DNA of 64,000 bases from Lachnospiraceae bacterium UBA1683. GTDB lineage: Bacteria; Bacillota; Clostridia; Lachnospirales; Lachnospiraceae. The stretch is taken from positions 13,762 through 77,761 of the forward strand of contig DCKD01000028.1 of assembly GCA_002320245.1 (NCBI GenBank), given 5' to 3'. Numbering within the stretch: the stretch's first letter is position 1; the number at the start of each line of letters is the position of its first letter. Position numbers and translations under genes: made by a program. The notes below the pieces were generated by a model. It was not told the DNA's origin, did not search any database, and saw nothing but the letters and a program-made list of their open reading frames with translations. Shown here piece by piece: positions 47,175 to 56,011 of the stretch.

Positions 47175-48169
47175 GCTTATCGGAAGTGATGATTGATATA
47201 CCGGCGGAACACGAGAAGAATGTGTTCGGTCAGTTTGATGTATATGCAAAAAAAGTGGAGCGGACATTCCATGTCACATTGATTGTGCGGGACGGAGAGG
47301 TAAAGATTCTGGGAGAGCAGGCGGCAGCCGGGAAAGCAGGACGGGTGCTTACTCAGCTTGTTGAACTGTCACGCCGCGGCAATGCAATTACGGAGCAGAA
47401 TGTAGATTATGCGATTTCGCTTGTATTCGAAGACCAGGAAGAGGGCATTGTTGAGATTGACCGGGATTTGATTTGCCATACCTTACAGGGCAAGCCGATT
47501 AAGCCGAAGACATTGGGGCAGAAGAACTATGTGGATTCCATTCGGGACGGTATGATTACATTTGGGCTCGGACCTGCCGGGACCGGCAAGACTTATCTTG
47601 CAATGGCGATGGCAATCACCGCGTTCAAGAGCAATGAAGTAGGTCGGATTATTCTGACGAGGCCGGCGATTGAGGCGGGCGAAAAGCTTGGATTCCTTCC
47701 GGGGGATTTGCAAAGTAAGATTGATCCATATCTGCGGCCGTTGTATGACGCGCTCTATCAGATTATGGGAGCAGAAAGTTTTATCAAAAATCAGGAAAAA
47801 GGACTGATTGAAGTTGCACCGCTCGCTTACATGAGAGGGCGCACGCTGGACAATGCATTTATCATACTGGATGAGGCACAGAATACGACTCCGGCGCAGA
47901 TGAAGATGTTCCTGACCCGAATCGGATTTGGCTCAAAAGTAGTCATTACCGGAGATTCTACCCAGAAAGATTTGCCGGCGGGAACGGTATCCGGACTGGA
48001 TGTTGCAGTCAAAGTTGTGAAGGGTATCGACGATATCAGTATCTGTACGCTGACGAGTAAGGATGTTGTCCGTCACCCGCTTGTGCAGCGTATCGTAAAG
48101 GCATATGAGGAATATGAGAAAAAGGGAACACGCCAGCCAAAAGGCGGTGCGAAGAGGAGAAAGTCATGA
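47171..48169 (+). CDS. phoH: PhoH-family ATPase
   Basis: The 332-residue protein has an N-terminal KH-like region and a P-loop ATPase with Walker A GPAGTGKTYLAMAMAI near residue 137, RPAIEAGEKLGFLPGD and Walker B FIILDEAQNTTPAQMKMFLTRIG. PhoH-like proteins are RNA-associated ATPases linked to rRNA quality control, and the adjacent RNase gene ybeY is the usual partner. Overlaps with both neighbours (4 bases each) imply translational coupling. Confidence 0.93.
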   Translation: MSLSEVMIDIPAEHEKNVFGQFDVYAKKVERTFHVTLIVRDGEVKILGEQAAAGKAGRVLTQLVELSRRGNAITEQNVDYAISLVFEDQEEGIVEIDRDLICHTLQGKPIKPKTLGQKNYVDSIRDGMITFGLGPAGTGKTYLAMAMAITAFKSNEVGRIILTRPAIEAGEKLGFLPGDLQSKIDPYLRPLYDALYQIMGAESFIKNQEKGLIEVAPLAYMRGRTLDNAFIILDEAQNTTPAQMKMFLTRIGFGSKVVITGDSTQKDLPAGTVSGLDVAVKVVKGIDDISICTLTSKDVVRHPLVQRIVKAYEEYEKKGTRQPKGGAKRRKS

Positions 48170-48660
48170 GCTTATATATTGAAGATGAGAGCAGCATAAC
48201 CTTGCCGCTGGACGCAGAAAAGGTTGCAGAGACGGTTGTGGAGGCTGCACTGGATTATATCGGATGTCCCTATGAGGCAGAGATTAATCTGCTTCTTACA
48301 GACGACGAGGCAATCCATGAGATGAATCAGGAGTTCCGCAATATGGATCGGGCCACCGACGTCTTATCATTTCCGATGATAGAGTACGAGGTCCCGGGAG
48401 ATTTTTCCGGCGTGGAGGAACAACCGGAAGCATTTCATCCGGAATCCGGGGAACTGCTGTTAGGAGATATTGTCATTTCCAAAGAACATGTGCTGGAGCA
48501 GGCAAAGGCATATGGACATTCTCCGAAGCGGGAGTTCGCTTTTCTGATTGCGCACAGTATGCTGCACCTGTTCGGCTATGACCACATGGAAGAGGATGAA
48601 CGGCTGTCCATGGAGCAGAAACAGCGCGAAATCATGGAAAAAATTCAGATATTACGTTAA
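48166..48660 (+). CDS. ybeY: Endoribonuclease YbeY
   Basis: The 164-residue zinc-dependent RNase acts in 16S rRNA 3'-end maturation and ribosome quality control. The metal motif HSMLHLFGYDH (H-x3-H-x5-H) is intact near residue 125. The family block EFRNMDRATDVLSFPM is present near residue 50. Translation is coupled to phoH. In many Firmicutes dgkA and era follow, but here a flippase gene follows. Confidence 0.95.
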   Translation: MSLYIEDESSITLPLDAEKVAETVVEAALDYIGCPYEAEINLLLTDDEAIHEMNQEFRNMDRATDVLSFPMIEYEVPGDFSGVEEQPEAFHPESGELLLGDIVISKEHVLEQAKAYGHSPKREFAFLIAHSMLHLFGYDHMEEDERLSMEQKQREIMEKIQILR

Positions 48661-48675
48661 CTGACGGAGGAAGAT

Positions 48676-50361
48676 ATGGCAGGTTCACATAAGAATAAAA
48701 AACAAACAAAAAAGGATGATTTTCTTGTACAGGGAGCTATCCTTGCTGTAGCAATGTTTCTGACGAAAATCATTGGCGTTGTATATCGGATTCCACTGAC
48801 TAATATTCTGGGAGATGAGGGGAACGGGTTTTACGGATATGCATTTGAGGTATATGCGATGGCACTGATGCTCTCGACATTCAGTCTGCCGGTTGCAGTA
48901 TCCAAACTGGTGTCTGCGCGGATGGCGATGCATCAGAGACGGAATGCATTCCGGGTATTTATCGGAGCGCTTGTATTTTCCATTGTAGTCGGGCTTACGG
49001 TTTCTTTGCTGATTTTCTTTGGTGCGGGAGCGATATCTACGCACCTGATGGAATCGCCGCTAAGCGTATATGCACTCCGGGTGCTTGCAGTCGGGCTGTT
49101 TGTGGTCGCTGTGCTTGGTGTGCTGCGGGGATATTTTCAGGGGCTCGGAACGATGGTTCCGACTGCGGTTTCACAGATTATTGAGCAGGTTGTCAATGCA
49201 GTTGTCAGTCTCGCAGGAGCCAGTGTTCTGTTTAAAGTAGGTACTGCGGCAGGAAAGAAGTCGGGGGAAGAATTGCTTGGACCTGCATATGGTGCGGCTG
49301 GCGGTACGCTCGGTACGGTTGTGGGCGCTGTTTTTGCGCTGCTGTTTTTGCTGTTTGCAATTTCGGTTTATCGGAAAACAATTCGGCGGCAGTTGAGAAC
49401 GGACCGGACCCGTAAAGTGGAAAGTTATCAGAGAATCCTCAAGATTCTGCTGATTACGATTGCACCGATTATTTTTAGTACCGCAATCTATAACATCAAT
49501 CAGATTTTGGATTTGACTATTTTTAATAAGGTGATGGCTGCGCAGGGATTCACCGAAAAAGAGTATATGGCATTGCAGGGAATTTACACAGGAAAATATA
49601 ATACGCTGATTAACGTGCCCCTCGCGATGGCAAACGGTCTGGCGGCATCGGTGATTCCGAGTATGACTGCCGCAGCGGCAATCAATGATAAACGCCAGAT
49701 TTATGATAAAATCAGCCAGTCCATACGGTTTACAATGATGATTGCCATTCCATGTTTTGTCGGATTCGTCGTATTGGCATCCCCGCTGATGGTTCTGCTG
49801 TACAATGATTCCAGTGCAACTCCGGCAGCGCTGCTGGCAATCGGCTCGGTTACAGTCGTATTGTATTGCTGGTCAACCGTGTCAAATTCGATTCTCCAGG
49901 GACTGGACAAGCTGTCAGAACCTGCAAAGAATGCGGGGATTTCACTTGTTGTGCATTTGATTGCATTGTTTATCATGCTTGTTGTATTTAAGTGGAATAT
50001 CTATGCGCTTGTAGGAAGCAACATTGTATTTTCTGTTTGTATGTGCGCGTTGAACGCGCGCGCAATCAGCAAAGCCTGCGGATATAAGCAGGAAATCGAC
50101 CGGACATTTATCAAACCGCTGACTGCTGCTGTCATTATGGGAGTGGTTACATATGTTGCATATCTGTTTTTCGACCTTGCCATTGGGGGAAGATTTATAC
50201 CTGCCTGCATGGCAATCCTGATTGCGGTAATCGTATATGCTGTATCGATTCTGAAACTTGGAACGCTTTCTGACGCGGATATCAAAGCACTTCCACAGGG
50301 AAATAAAATTTTCAGCCTGTGCAGGAAGTTCCATTTGCTTCCAAGACACCGTCTGTTCTAA
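48676..50361 (+). CDS. SpoVB/MurJ-like polysaccharide/lipid flippase
   Basis: The 561-residue MATE/MVF-superfamily protein has about 13-14 membrane segments and the family N-terminus QGAILAVAMFLTKIIGVVYRIPLTNILGDEGNGFYGYA. The SpoVB group moves lipid-linked cell-wall precursors, either for spore cortex (SpoVB) or vegetative wall (YtgP/MurJ-like). The long basic loop near residue 240 and the sporulation neighbours make a cortex role plausible. GGAGGAAG precedes the start. Confidence 0.85.
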   Translation: MAGSHKNKKQTKKDDFLVQGAILAVAMFLTKIIGVVYRIPLTNILGDEGNGFYGYAFEVYAMALMLSTFSLPVAVSKLVSARMAMHQRRNAFRVFIGALVFSIVVGLTVSLLIFFGAGAISTHLMESPLSVYALRVLAVGLFVVAVLGVLRGYFQGLGTMVPTAVSQIIEQVVNAVVSLAGASVLFKVGTAAGKKSGEELLGPAYGAAGGTLGTVVGAVFALLFLLFAISVYRKTIRRQLRTDRTRKVESYQRILKILLITIAPIIFSTAIYNINQILDLTIFNKVMAAQGFTEKEYMALQGIYTGKYNTLINVPLAMANGLAASVIPSMTAAAAINDKRQIYDKISQSIRFTMMIAIPCFVGFVVLASPLMVLLYNDSSATPAALLAIGSVTVVLYCWSTVSNSILQGLDKLSEPAKNAGISLVVHLIALFIMLVVFKWNIYALVGSNIVFSVCMCALNARAISKACGYKQEIDRTFIKPLTAAVIMGVVTYVAYLFFDLAIGGRFIPACMAILIAVIVYAVSILKLGTLSDADIKALPQGNKIFSLCRKFHLLPRHRLF

Positions 50362-50423
50362 ATGAAAAGTGTATAAATGCGATTGAAAGAGCCAATACTG
50401 TATGAAAAAGGAGTGAAATCCTA

Positions 50424-50819
50424 ATGAAGAAAAAATACCGTATTGGCCTTTGTATTGCTACATTCGCAGCCGTGTTGCTCCTTTGCCTCGCATATCAGGT
50501 AAGTTACCATTATGCCAGCGAAAGAGAGCAGGCGCGTTCGGATTCCCCGCTGCAGGCGGAAACAAATCCTAAAATAAAAGCAGATACAGAAGATGACAGT
50601 ATTTCCACAAAAGGGGCAGCCGAAAAGACTGAATCCTACTATCTCATGAACCTGCATGGATATGTTACCGTTTATTATGAGGACAAGTCTACGATTTATG
50701 AGCTGACAGAAATTCCGGTAGATTCTCTCCCGGCGGAAGTGCAGGGTGAGCTTCTCAATGGAAAATACATTGAGACGACGGAGGAACTGTATGCATTTTT
50801 GCAAAATTATTCAAGTTAA
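50424..50819 (+). CDS. BofC C-terminal-like domain protein
   Basis: The 131-residue secreted or membrane-anchored protein has one N-terminal hydrophobic segment (about 7-24), a linker, and a C-terminal part YLMNLHGYVTVYYEDKSTIYELTEIPVDSLP that resembles the BofC C-terminal domain. In Bacillus, BofC is a forespore-exported protein that modulates SpoIVB signalling to sigma-K. The match is by short motif only, and BofC-like proteins in Clostridia often lack known roles. AAAGGAGTG precedes the ATG. Confidence 0.65.
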   Translation: MKKKYRIGLCIATFAAVLLLCLAYQVSYHYASEREQARSDSPLQAETNPKIKADTEDDSISTKGAAEKTESYYLMNLHGYVTVYYEDKSTIYELTEIPVDSLPAEVQGELLNGKYIETTEELYAFLQNYSS

Positions 50820-50864
50820 TAATAGACGAAAAATAAAAAATAGTGTAGTATAGATATGTTTGCA

Positions 50865-51050
50865 GTCAAAGACCCATCTGCAAGCAACGGGGCATCAAAT
50901 CTGACACGCCCCCCAAGGAGCGTGGATTTGGTCTGCGCTCCGCTTCGGTCGGTGCTAAACGAGTGTCACAGGGGCACTCAGCACCCTTCGCGGAAGTCGC
51001 CAAATATCCATGCAGGCATGGCTGCTTGGCGCGTTGCCCGCGGGAATAAA
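50865..51050 (+). repeat. Full-length dispersed structured repeat (reference copy)
   Basis: 186 bases, from GTCAAAGACCCATCTGCAAGC to CGTTGCCCGCGGGAATAAA. Predicted stems by eye: GGGGC...GCCCC near 50890-50915, GAGTG...CACTC near 50960-50980, CCATGCAGGCATGG at 51008-51021 and GCCCGCGGG at 51036-51044. The inverted copy at 36260-36439 matches nearly throughout. No ORF is convincing in it. It fills the gap between the BofC-like gene and DUF896. Confidence 0.85.
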
Positions 51051-51089
51051 ACAGAACATATTCGTCAGAAAAATGAGTGAGGAAAGATT

Positions 51090-51311
51090 ATGGATGAACA
51101 GAAGATAGCAAGAATCAATGCGTTGTATAGAAAATCAAAAGCGGAGGGACTGACTGACGCGGAGAAGAGGGAGCAGAAAGTACTCCGTCAGGAATATCTG
51201 GAGGCAATCCGGGGGAATCTGCGCAGTCAGCTTAACAATATCGACATTCAGGAGAAGGATGGAAGCATCACCAATCTTGGTCAGCGCTACGGCGAGAAAA
51301 CCGGACACTGA
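51090..51311 (+). CDS. DUF896 (YnzC-like) protein
   Basis: The 73-residue protein matches the DUF896 pattern: INALYRKSKAEGLTDAEKREQKVLRQEYLEAIRGNL. Homologues YneA-neighbour YnzC and relatives form a short helical hairpin. Function is unknown, with an SOS connection in some species. AGGAAAG precedes the start. It lies upstream of DUF4250 and miaB. Confidence 0.88.
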   Translation: MDEQKIARINALYRKSKAEGLTDAEKREQKVLRQEYLEAIRGNLRSQLNNIDIQEKDGSITNLGQRYGEKTGH

Positions 51312-51357
51312 AGCAAACCTGGAATCAGAGACTCGAAAACAGGAGGAATATTTCAAA

Positions 51358-51540
51358 ATGTTGAATGGACTGCCGGGAGACCCGATAATTTTACTGAGTG
51401 TGGTTAATACAAAACTTCGGGACTATTATCAGAATCTGGATGTGATGTGTGAGGATATGAACCTCTCCAGAGCAGAATTGGAAGAGAAACTGAACGGAAT
51501 TGATTACTGTTATGATCAGGTTCGGAATCAATTCGTGTAG
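51358..51540 (+). CDS. DUF4250 protein
   Basis: The 60-residue protein begins MLNGLPGDPIILLSVVNTKL and matches the DUF4250 pattern found in Clostridia beside miaB. The start at 51358 follows AGGAGG. The open frame upstream overlaps DUF896 and is not supported. No known function. Confidence 0.8.
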   Translation: MLNGLPGDPIILLSVVNTKLRDYYQNLDVMCEDMNLSRAELEEKLNGIDYCYDQVRNQFV

Positions 51541-51557
51541 GAAAGGAAATTGTACAT

Positions 51558-51758
51558 ATGAATAAAATTGATTTTACAAAAATTGATTTGAATGCGGAGG
51601 CTCCGGCGGCAGAACCGGAACGCCAGTATTATTATATTGCAAAAGCAAAAGCGTATGTTGCGGCAAAAGCAGAGGAGCTTGGACGCCCGCTCACCTTCTG
51701 CGTCACTACATTCGGTTGTCAGATGAACTGCGTATACGAGATATCACAAACTGCGTAA
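51558..51758 (+). pseudogene. miaB: MiaB, N-terminal fragment cut by island junction
   Basis: 66 codons remain of a normally 450-480-residue tRNA methylthiotransferase. The Clostridial N-terminal extension and the start of the MTTase domain (TFCVTTFGCQMN) are intact. After AAC at about 51728 the expected continuation is replaced by CVYEISQTA and a stop. The first cluster cysteine is present but the radical-SAM domain is absent, so this copy cannot work. It marks the left edge of the accessory region. The rest of the gene is not in the window. Confidence 0.88.
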
Positions 51759-51762
51759 AATA

Positions 51763-51797
51763 GGCACATCTGATAATAAAAGCAGATGTGCTTTTTA
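51763..51797. terminator. Hairpin at the island's left edge
   Basis: GGCACATCTG pairs with CAGATGTGCT around ATAATAAAAG and is followed by five T. It would stop transcription entering from the miaB side. Confidence 0.8.
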
Positions 51798-51833
51798 ATT
51801 AGAAGGTTATACCGGATTTTTGCCTTGCTGGAA

Positions 51834-51971
51834 TCATGATTGTGAACTTGTTTCGCAATTACCTAAAATGGGATTTCTATTTCCTACTTCTATGAGAAGC
51901 TGTTTACAGTTTACTAATTCATATATTTCCATATATGGACTTAACATTAATCCCTGCTGTTGTTCAGTCAT
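51834..51971 (-). mobile_element. IS1182-type transposase remnant
   Basis: A 45-residue minus-strand ORF starts MTEQQQGLMLSPYMEIYELV, which resembles the N-terminus of Lachnospiraceae IS1182-family transposases. A GGCGGTG ribosome site precedes its ATG. After about residue 20 the similarity ends, so most of the element is deleted. The rest of 51800-52090 contains no other recognisable gene. Confidence 0.5.
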
Positions 51972-52095
51972 AAAAACACCGCCTATATTTGATATATACA
52001 TTATAGCAAGCACAGACGGTATTATCTACTTTTCAGTGCCCTCATTTTACGGGTGTGGGCGACCAAAAGATTATCTAACGAAATCGTGAGAAATA

Positions 52096-52124
52096 TTGAA
52101 TTTTATATCCTAATATGCTATAAT
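52096..52124 (+). promoter_or_regulatory. Promoter of the restriction-modification unit
   Basis: TTGAAT (52096-52101) and TATAAT (52119-52124) are 17 bases apart, with an extended -10 TG. A short inverted repeat ACCA-N8-TGGT (52132-52147) lies downstream, where the methyltransferase's HTH could bind. Confidence 0.7.
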
Positions 52125-52175
52125 GCGATAAACCATACTTGTGTGGTACTGGTGATGTTTTTAGGAGGTGTCACG

Positions 52176-53417
52176 GTGGCAGTTTGCTATAATAAGCTTT
52201 GGAAATTACTTATAGATAAAAATATGAATAAAACTGAATTGAAGGAGGCGGCGGGCATAAGTTTTAATGTTATGGCTCGTATGGGTAAAAATGAGACTAT
52301 TTCCTTTGAAAGTATAGAAAAAATATGTTCTGCTCTTAGTTGTGATATAGGCGATATTATTTCGGTCACTCAAGAAGCAAAAGATGAAGTACAGGCAAAA
52401 ACTTTTACAACGATAGAATTATTTGCAGGAGCAGGAGGGTTGGCATTAGGTATTGAGAAAGCTGGATTTGATACAATTGGTTTAATAGAATTTGATAAAG
52501 CAGCATCAGATACTTTGAAATGTAATCGTCCCAACTGGAGGGTTATCAATGATGATATTGCCAATATATCCTGTTTAGATTTGGAGGAATATTTTGGGAT
52601 TCAAACTGGAGAGCTTGATTTATTATCTGGAGGTGCACCTTGTCAATCTTTTTCTTATGCAGGTAAAAGATTAGGATTGGAAGATGCCAGAGGAACTTTG
52701 TTTTATCATTATGCGAAATTCTTAGAACAGCTTCAACCTAAAATGTTTTTATTTGAGAATGTTAGAGGACTGCTTACTCACGATAGAGGGCGTACATATA
52801 AAACTATTACTGATATTTTTGAGAATACAGGATATACAATTCAAAAACGGGTACTGAATGCTTGGGATTATGGCGTAGCACAAAAAAGAGAACGTCTTAT
52901 TACCATTGGTATCAGAAATGATTTGGCTAATAAAATCCATTTTGATTTTCCAGCTCCGCATAAATATAAACCTGTGTTGCGTGATATTCTTATGGATTGT
53001 CCTAAGAGTGAGGGGACACCATATTCAGAATATAAGCGAAAAATCTTCGAACTTGTTCCCCCAGGTGGTTATTGGCGTGACATTCCTGAAGATATTGCTA
53101 AAGAATATATGAAAAGTTGCTGGTATATGGGGGGTGGCAGAACAGGTATATTAAGACGATTAAGTTTGGACGAGCCTTCTCTGACTGTACTGACTTCACC
53201 AAGTCAAAAACAGACGGATCGTTGCCACCCGTTAGAGCCTCGTCCATTCACAATTCGAGAAAATGCAAGGTGTCAAAGTTTTCCCGATGATTGGCAGTTC
53301 TGTGGTAGTATCGGACAACAGTATAAGCAAGTTGGAAATGCTGTTCCTGTTAATTTAGCATACGATATTGCGATAAAAATAAAAGAAGCATTGGAGGCGT
53401 TAGAATGTGGAATTTAA
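52176..53417 (+). CDS. DNA cytosine-5 methyltransferase with N-terminal XRE domain
   Basis: The 413-residue enzyme has an N-terminal helix-turn-helix (about 1-65, with NKTELKEAAGISFNVMARMGK) and a full C5 methyltransferase. Motif I is TIELFAGAGGLALGIE, motif IV is GGAPCQSFSYAG with the catalytic Cys, motif VI is LFENVRGLL and motif VIII is QKRERLITIGIR. Motif X contains QVGNAVP. The start at GTG 52176 follows AGGAGG. The HTH suggests it also controls expression of the operon, as with M.SsoII-type enzymes. The gene is AT-rich compared with the backbone. Next gene overlaps by 13 bases. Confidence 0.9.
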   Translation: MAVCYNKLWKLLIDKNMNKTELKEAAGISFNVMARMGKNETISFESIEKICSALSCDIGDIISVTQEAKDEVQAKTFTTIELFAGAGGLALGIEKAGFDTIGLIEFDKAASDTLKCNRPNWRVINDDIANISCLDLEEYFGIQTGELDLLSGGAPCQSFSYAGKRLGLEDARGTLFYHYAKFLEQLQPKMFLFENVRGLLTHDRGRTYKTITDIFENTGYTIQKRVLNAWDYGVAQKRERLITIGIRNDLANKIHFDFPAPHKYKPVLRDILMDCPKSEGTPYSEYKRKIFELVPPGGYWRDIPEDIAKEYMKSCWYMGGGRTGILRRLSLDEPSLTVLTSPSQKQTDRCHPLEPRPFTIRENARCQSFPDDWQFCGSIGQQYKQVGNAVPVNLAYDIAIKIKEALEALECGI

Positions 53418-54217
53418 CTTTTATAGCAGAAGAAGATTTTACAAATCATGTTAAAGCGACAATTGAAAAATATGGTGAAAAGTTGGAATCTTTTGATTTG
53501 AAGCGTTTTAACAAAAATATCATTGACCCGATAAAACTTATTTTTGATAAGACGGTTTATCAATCTTCGTGGGAAGAAATTGTGAGTAACGAAATCTTCC
53601 GCCAAAGAGATAAATCGAATAATAATGATATTGGGTATTTCCATCAGCGTATTTTTCAGTATATAGCAAACTGTCATGTTCCACCGAATGGCGAAGAAGG
53701 CGGTTGGGATGTTATATATGAAAATGCCGATGGAATTGAAATTCCTGACGCTGGCAGCGTTCATACTGTGTACGTTGAAATGAAGAATAAACACAATACG
53801 ATGAATTCTGCTTCAGCAGGTAAAACATTTATTAAAATGCAAAATCAGCTTTTGAACGATGATGATTGTGCTTGTTTCTTAGTTGAAGCAATCGCACAGC
53901 GTTCTCAAAATATCAAGTGGGAAACCACTGTTGACAAAAGAAAAGTTGGTCATAAGCTAATTCGTAGAGTGAGTCTTGACCAGTTCTATGCACTTGTAAC
54001 AGGACAAGATGATGCTTTTTATCATATGTGTATGGTATTGCCATCTGTAATTGAAAAAGCGGTAAAAGATTTTGAAGGAACGATTGTACCGCACGATACA
54101 GTTATTGATGAATTAAGAGAAATGGCTGTCAAACAGAATATTGAATCCGAAGATTTAGCAATTGCAATGGCAGCATATATGCTTGGATTTGGCACATATA
54201 AGGGATTTAATCAATAA
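53405..54217 (+). CDS. Type II restriction endonuclease, Eco47II-like
   Basis: The 270-residue protein resembles the Eco47II/Sau96I-type endonuclease family, whose members cut GGNCC or GGWCC. A plausible PD-(D/E)xK core is GGWDVIYENADG followed by VYVEMKNKHN (residues about 98-130). It overlaps the methyltransferase by 13 bases, the standard type II pair. Foreign codon use and low GC match the methyltransferase. Recognition site is inferred from family only. Confidence 0.75.
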   Translation: MWNLTFIAEEDFTNHVKATIEKYGEKLESFDLKRFNKNIIDPIKLIFDKTVYQSSWEEIVSNEIFRQRDKSNNNDIGYFHQRIFQYIANCHVPPNGEEGGWDVIYENADGIEIPDAGSVHTVYVEMKNKHNTMNSASAGKTFIKMQNQLLNDDDCACFLVEAIAQRSQNIKWETTVDKRKVGHKLIRRVSLDQFYALVTGQDDAFYHMCMVLPSVIEKAVKDFEGTIVPHDTVIDELREMAVKQNIESEDLAIAMAAYMLGFGTYKGFNQ

Positions 54218-54412
54218 TTAAGGAATGAAGAATTTATTACGCTTTTCAGATATTCCATTTGCCCCCTTTACTAGTGAATGAACAAGATGGTTGTTCTTGG
54301 TCAGTGACCAAGTTAGTGACTAGGATACTGTCCAAGATAATTCTGGAATATAACGGGTTGAAAAATACATTTGGGGCGGCAGCGGATTTGTCCGTTGACG
54401 CCTTGATTACCA
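54218..54412. other. Non-coding stretch between the restriction gene and the recombinase
   Basis: No supported gene was found. A short minus-strand open frame is present but has no ribosome site or recognisable motif. TTGGTCAGTGACCAA (54297-54311) is a small perfect palindrome. Confidence 0.4.
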
Positions 54413-54454
54413 CTTGACACCCCCCTGCTTTAGCTGTGGGGAGTGTCAATTTTT
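54413..54454. terminator. Bidirectional terminator between convergent genes
   Basis: CTTGACACCCCC pairs with GGGGAGTGTCAA around a TGCTTTAGCT loop, then TTTTTG follows. It overlaps the last codons of the recombinase. Confidence 0.8.
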
Positions 54455-56011
54455 GTAGGAAGAAGATTTGATAAAATCTATTTCCGATACACTGGATTCG
54501 AACTGGGATTCGGAAAGGTTTTTCAATTTATTTTCAGTCATAATATTTTCCGCTTCAAGCGAATGTTTGGTTGAAAGGTATTCTTCTTCACTCATTGCAT
54601 TATCACTGAACAGATAGGCTTTTTTGAGCCGCTCAAGGGCACGGTTTAGCTTAACAACTCTCTGCCGGAGTTCTTCAATCTCTGAATTATCAGATACAGT
54701 AGCGGTAACAAGTGAAGCTCCATAAGTAGCATCACCAGTATGCCCGAATAATAAAGAAAATGTATCAAGGAGTCCGTCTGAGTCGATACAAGAAACATTC
54801 TCAAGGGCCGGATCATGCAGAAGAACTTTTTCAAGATCTGTAGGTGTAGCAATTCTGCGGCGATTAGCGGATGCGTAAATCATAGAAGAAATATAGTTAA
54901 ATATGAAATCGCCCAAGAGAACATCGCTGCATCCAGTTGCATCACAGGCTTTTTTGCGGAATTTTGCACCACAGCGGTATATAGAAGGGGCAAAACCATT
55001 TGCACGCATTTTATCCTTTTTTACAGCCTGAAAATTGGCACCGCATTTTCCACATACTATAAGACTTGAGAATATGTGACAATGTTTCCGCTTATGCGAA
55101 AAGCCTTGATTTCGTTTGTTAGCATTATTTTCATCCATAATACGATTGCATAGATTCCATTGTGCTGGCGTAACGAGTGGGGGGAAAGCACCTTTGACGT
55201 ACACAACTTCGTTTTCGGGTTTCTTTCGCCCTCTGGCACTTTCCCGGTAGTTATAGCGATAGTCACCCTTGTTCATTGGATTGCGGATGAAATCGGAGAC
55301 CGTTTTAGAAGTCCATTCACCGCCACGTTTGGTGGGGATGTTGTGCGAATTACAATAGTCACGGACTCTGCAGGATGAATGCGTATCTTCGTACATGTCA
55401 TACATCATCCGTGCATAAACTGCCTCAACATTATGATGCTTTGGACATTTTGCTACTGAATCCCAATCCCATCCATAAGGCATTCGGGCACCATTCCATT
55501 GTCCGGACAGAGCACGTCCAATCATAACATCCCGGACACGTTCAGAAGTAAGTTTTCTTTCAAGCTCAGCGAACACAAGAATAATCTTCAGAACAGCCTC
55601 GCCGATTGCACTTGAGGTGTCAAATTGTTCATTGAGTGAGATGAACGTTACACGGTTATATTTAAAGTCATCATACATGAGTGAAAAATCAACCAGATTA
55701 CGTGTGATTCGGTCAATCTTATATACAACAACCCTGGCGACCTGCCCGAATCGGACTTTCTTCATCATTCGTTCGAACCCAGGTCGGTTCATATTCTTTC
55801 CAGATTTTCCGGCATCTTCAAAAATTTCAATTTTGTCAGATTCGATATGTAATACATGTTTACAATAATTTTCTAATTCCTTTTTCTGAAAAGGCAGACT
55901 GTCTTTGTCCACCTGATATCCTGTAGAAACACGGACATACAATGCAGTGATACGATTATCCGTTTCTGCTTCTGGCCGCATTCCACTTTTCATAAGAGCA
56001 GCATAAGCCAT
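54446..56011 (-). CDS. Large serine recombinase
   Basis: The 521-residue integrase/transposase has a resolvase catalytic domain (about 20-170) with the nucleophile Ser in LYVRVSTGYQ and YKIDRITRNLVDF. A Recombinase domain follows (about 190-290). A zinc ribbon of CGKCG plus later Cys residues is near 330-375, with a coiled-coil C-terminal part. Such enzymes integrate phages, ICEs and transposons at short sites with a two-base crossover. The start follows AAGGAAGGTG. Its likely cargo is the surrounding island. The att site was not identified. Confidence 0.92.
   Translation of the reverse strand: MAYAALMKSGMRPEAETDNRITALYVRVSTGYQVDKDSLPFQKKELENYCKHVLHIESDKIEIFEDAGKSGKNMNRPGFERMMKKVRFGQVARVVVYKIDRITRNLVDFSLMYDDFKYNRVTFISLNEQFDTSSAIGEAVLKIILVFAELERKLTSERVRDVMIGRALSGQWNGARMPYGWDWDSVAKCPKHHNVEAVYARMMYDMYEDTHSSCRVRDYCNSHNIPTKRGGEWTSKTVSDFIRNPMNKGDYRYNYRESARGRKKPENEVVYVKGAFPPLVTPAQWNLCNRIMDENNANKRNQGFSHKRKHCHIFSSLIVCGKCGANFQAVKKDKMRANGFAPSIYRCGAKFRKKACDATGCSDVLLGDFIFNYISSMIYASANRRRIATPTDLEKVLLHDPALENVSCIDSDGLLDTFSLLFGHTGDATYGASLVTATVSDNSEIEELRQRVVKLNRALERLKKAYLFSDNAMSEEEYLSTKHSLEAENIMTENKLKNLSESQFESSVSEIDFIKSSSYKN

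Noticed and set aside
51820..52089. Plus-strand open frame of 89 codons at the left of the island
   Set aside because: No ribosome site or motif; the opposite strand carries a better explained IS1182-like remnant.
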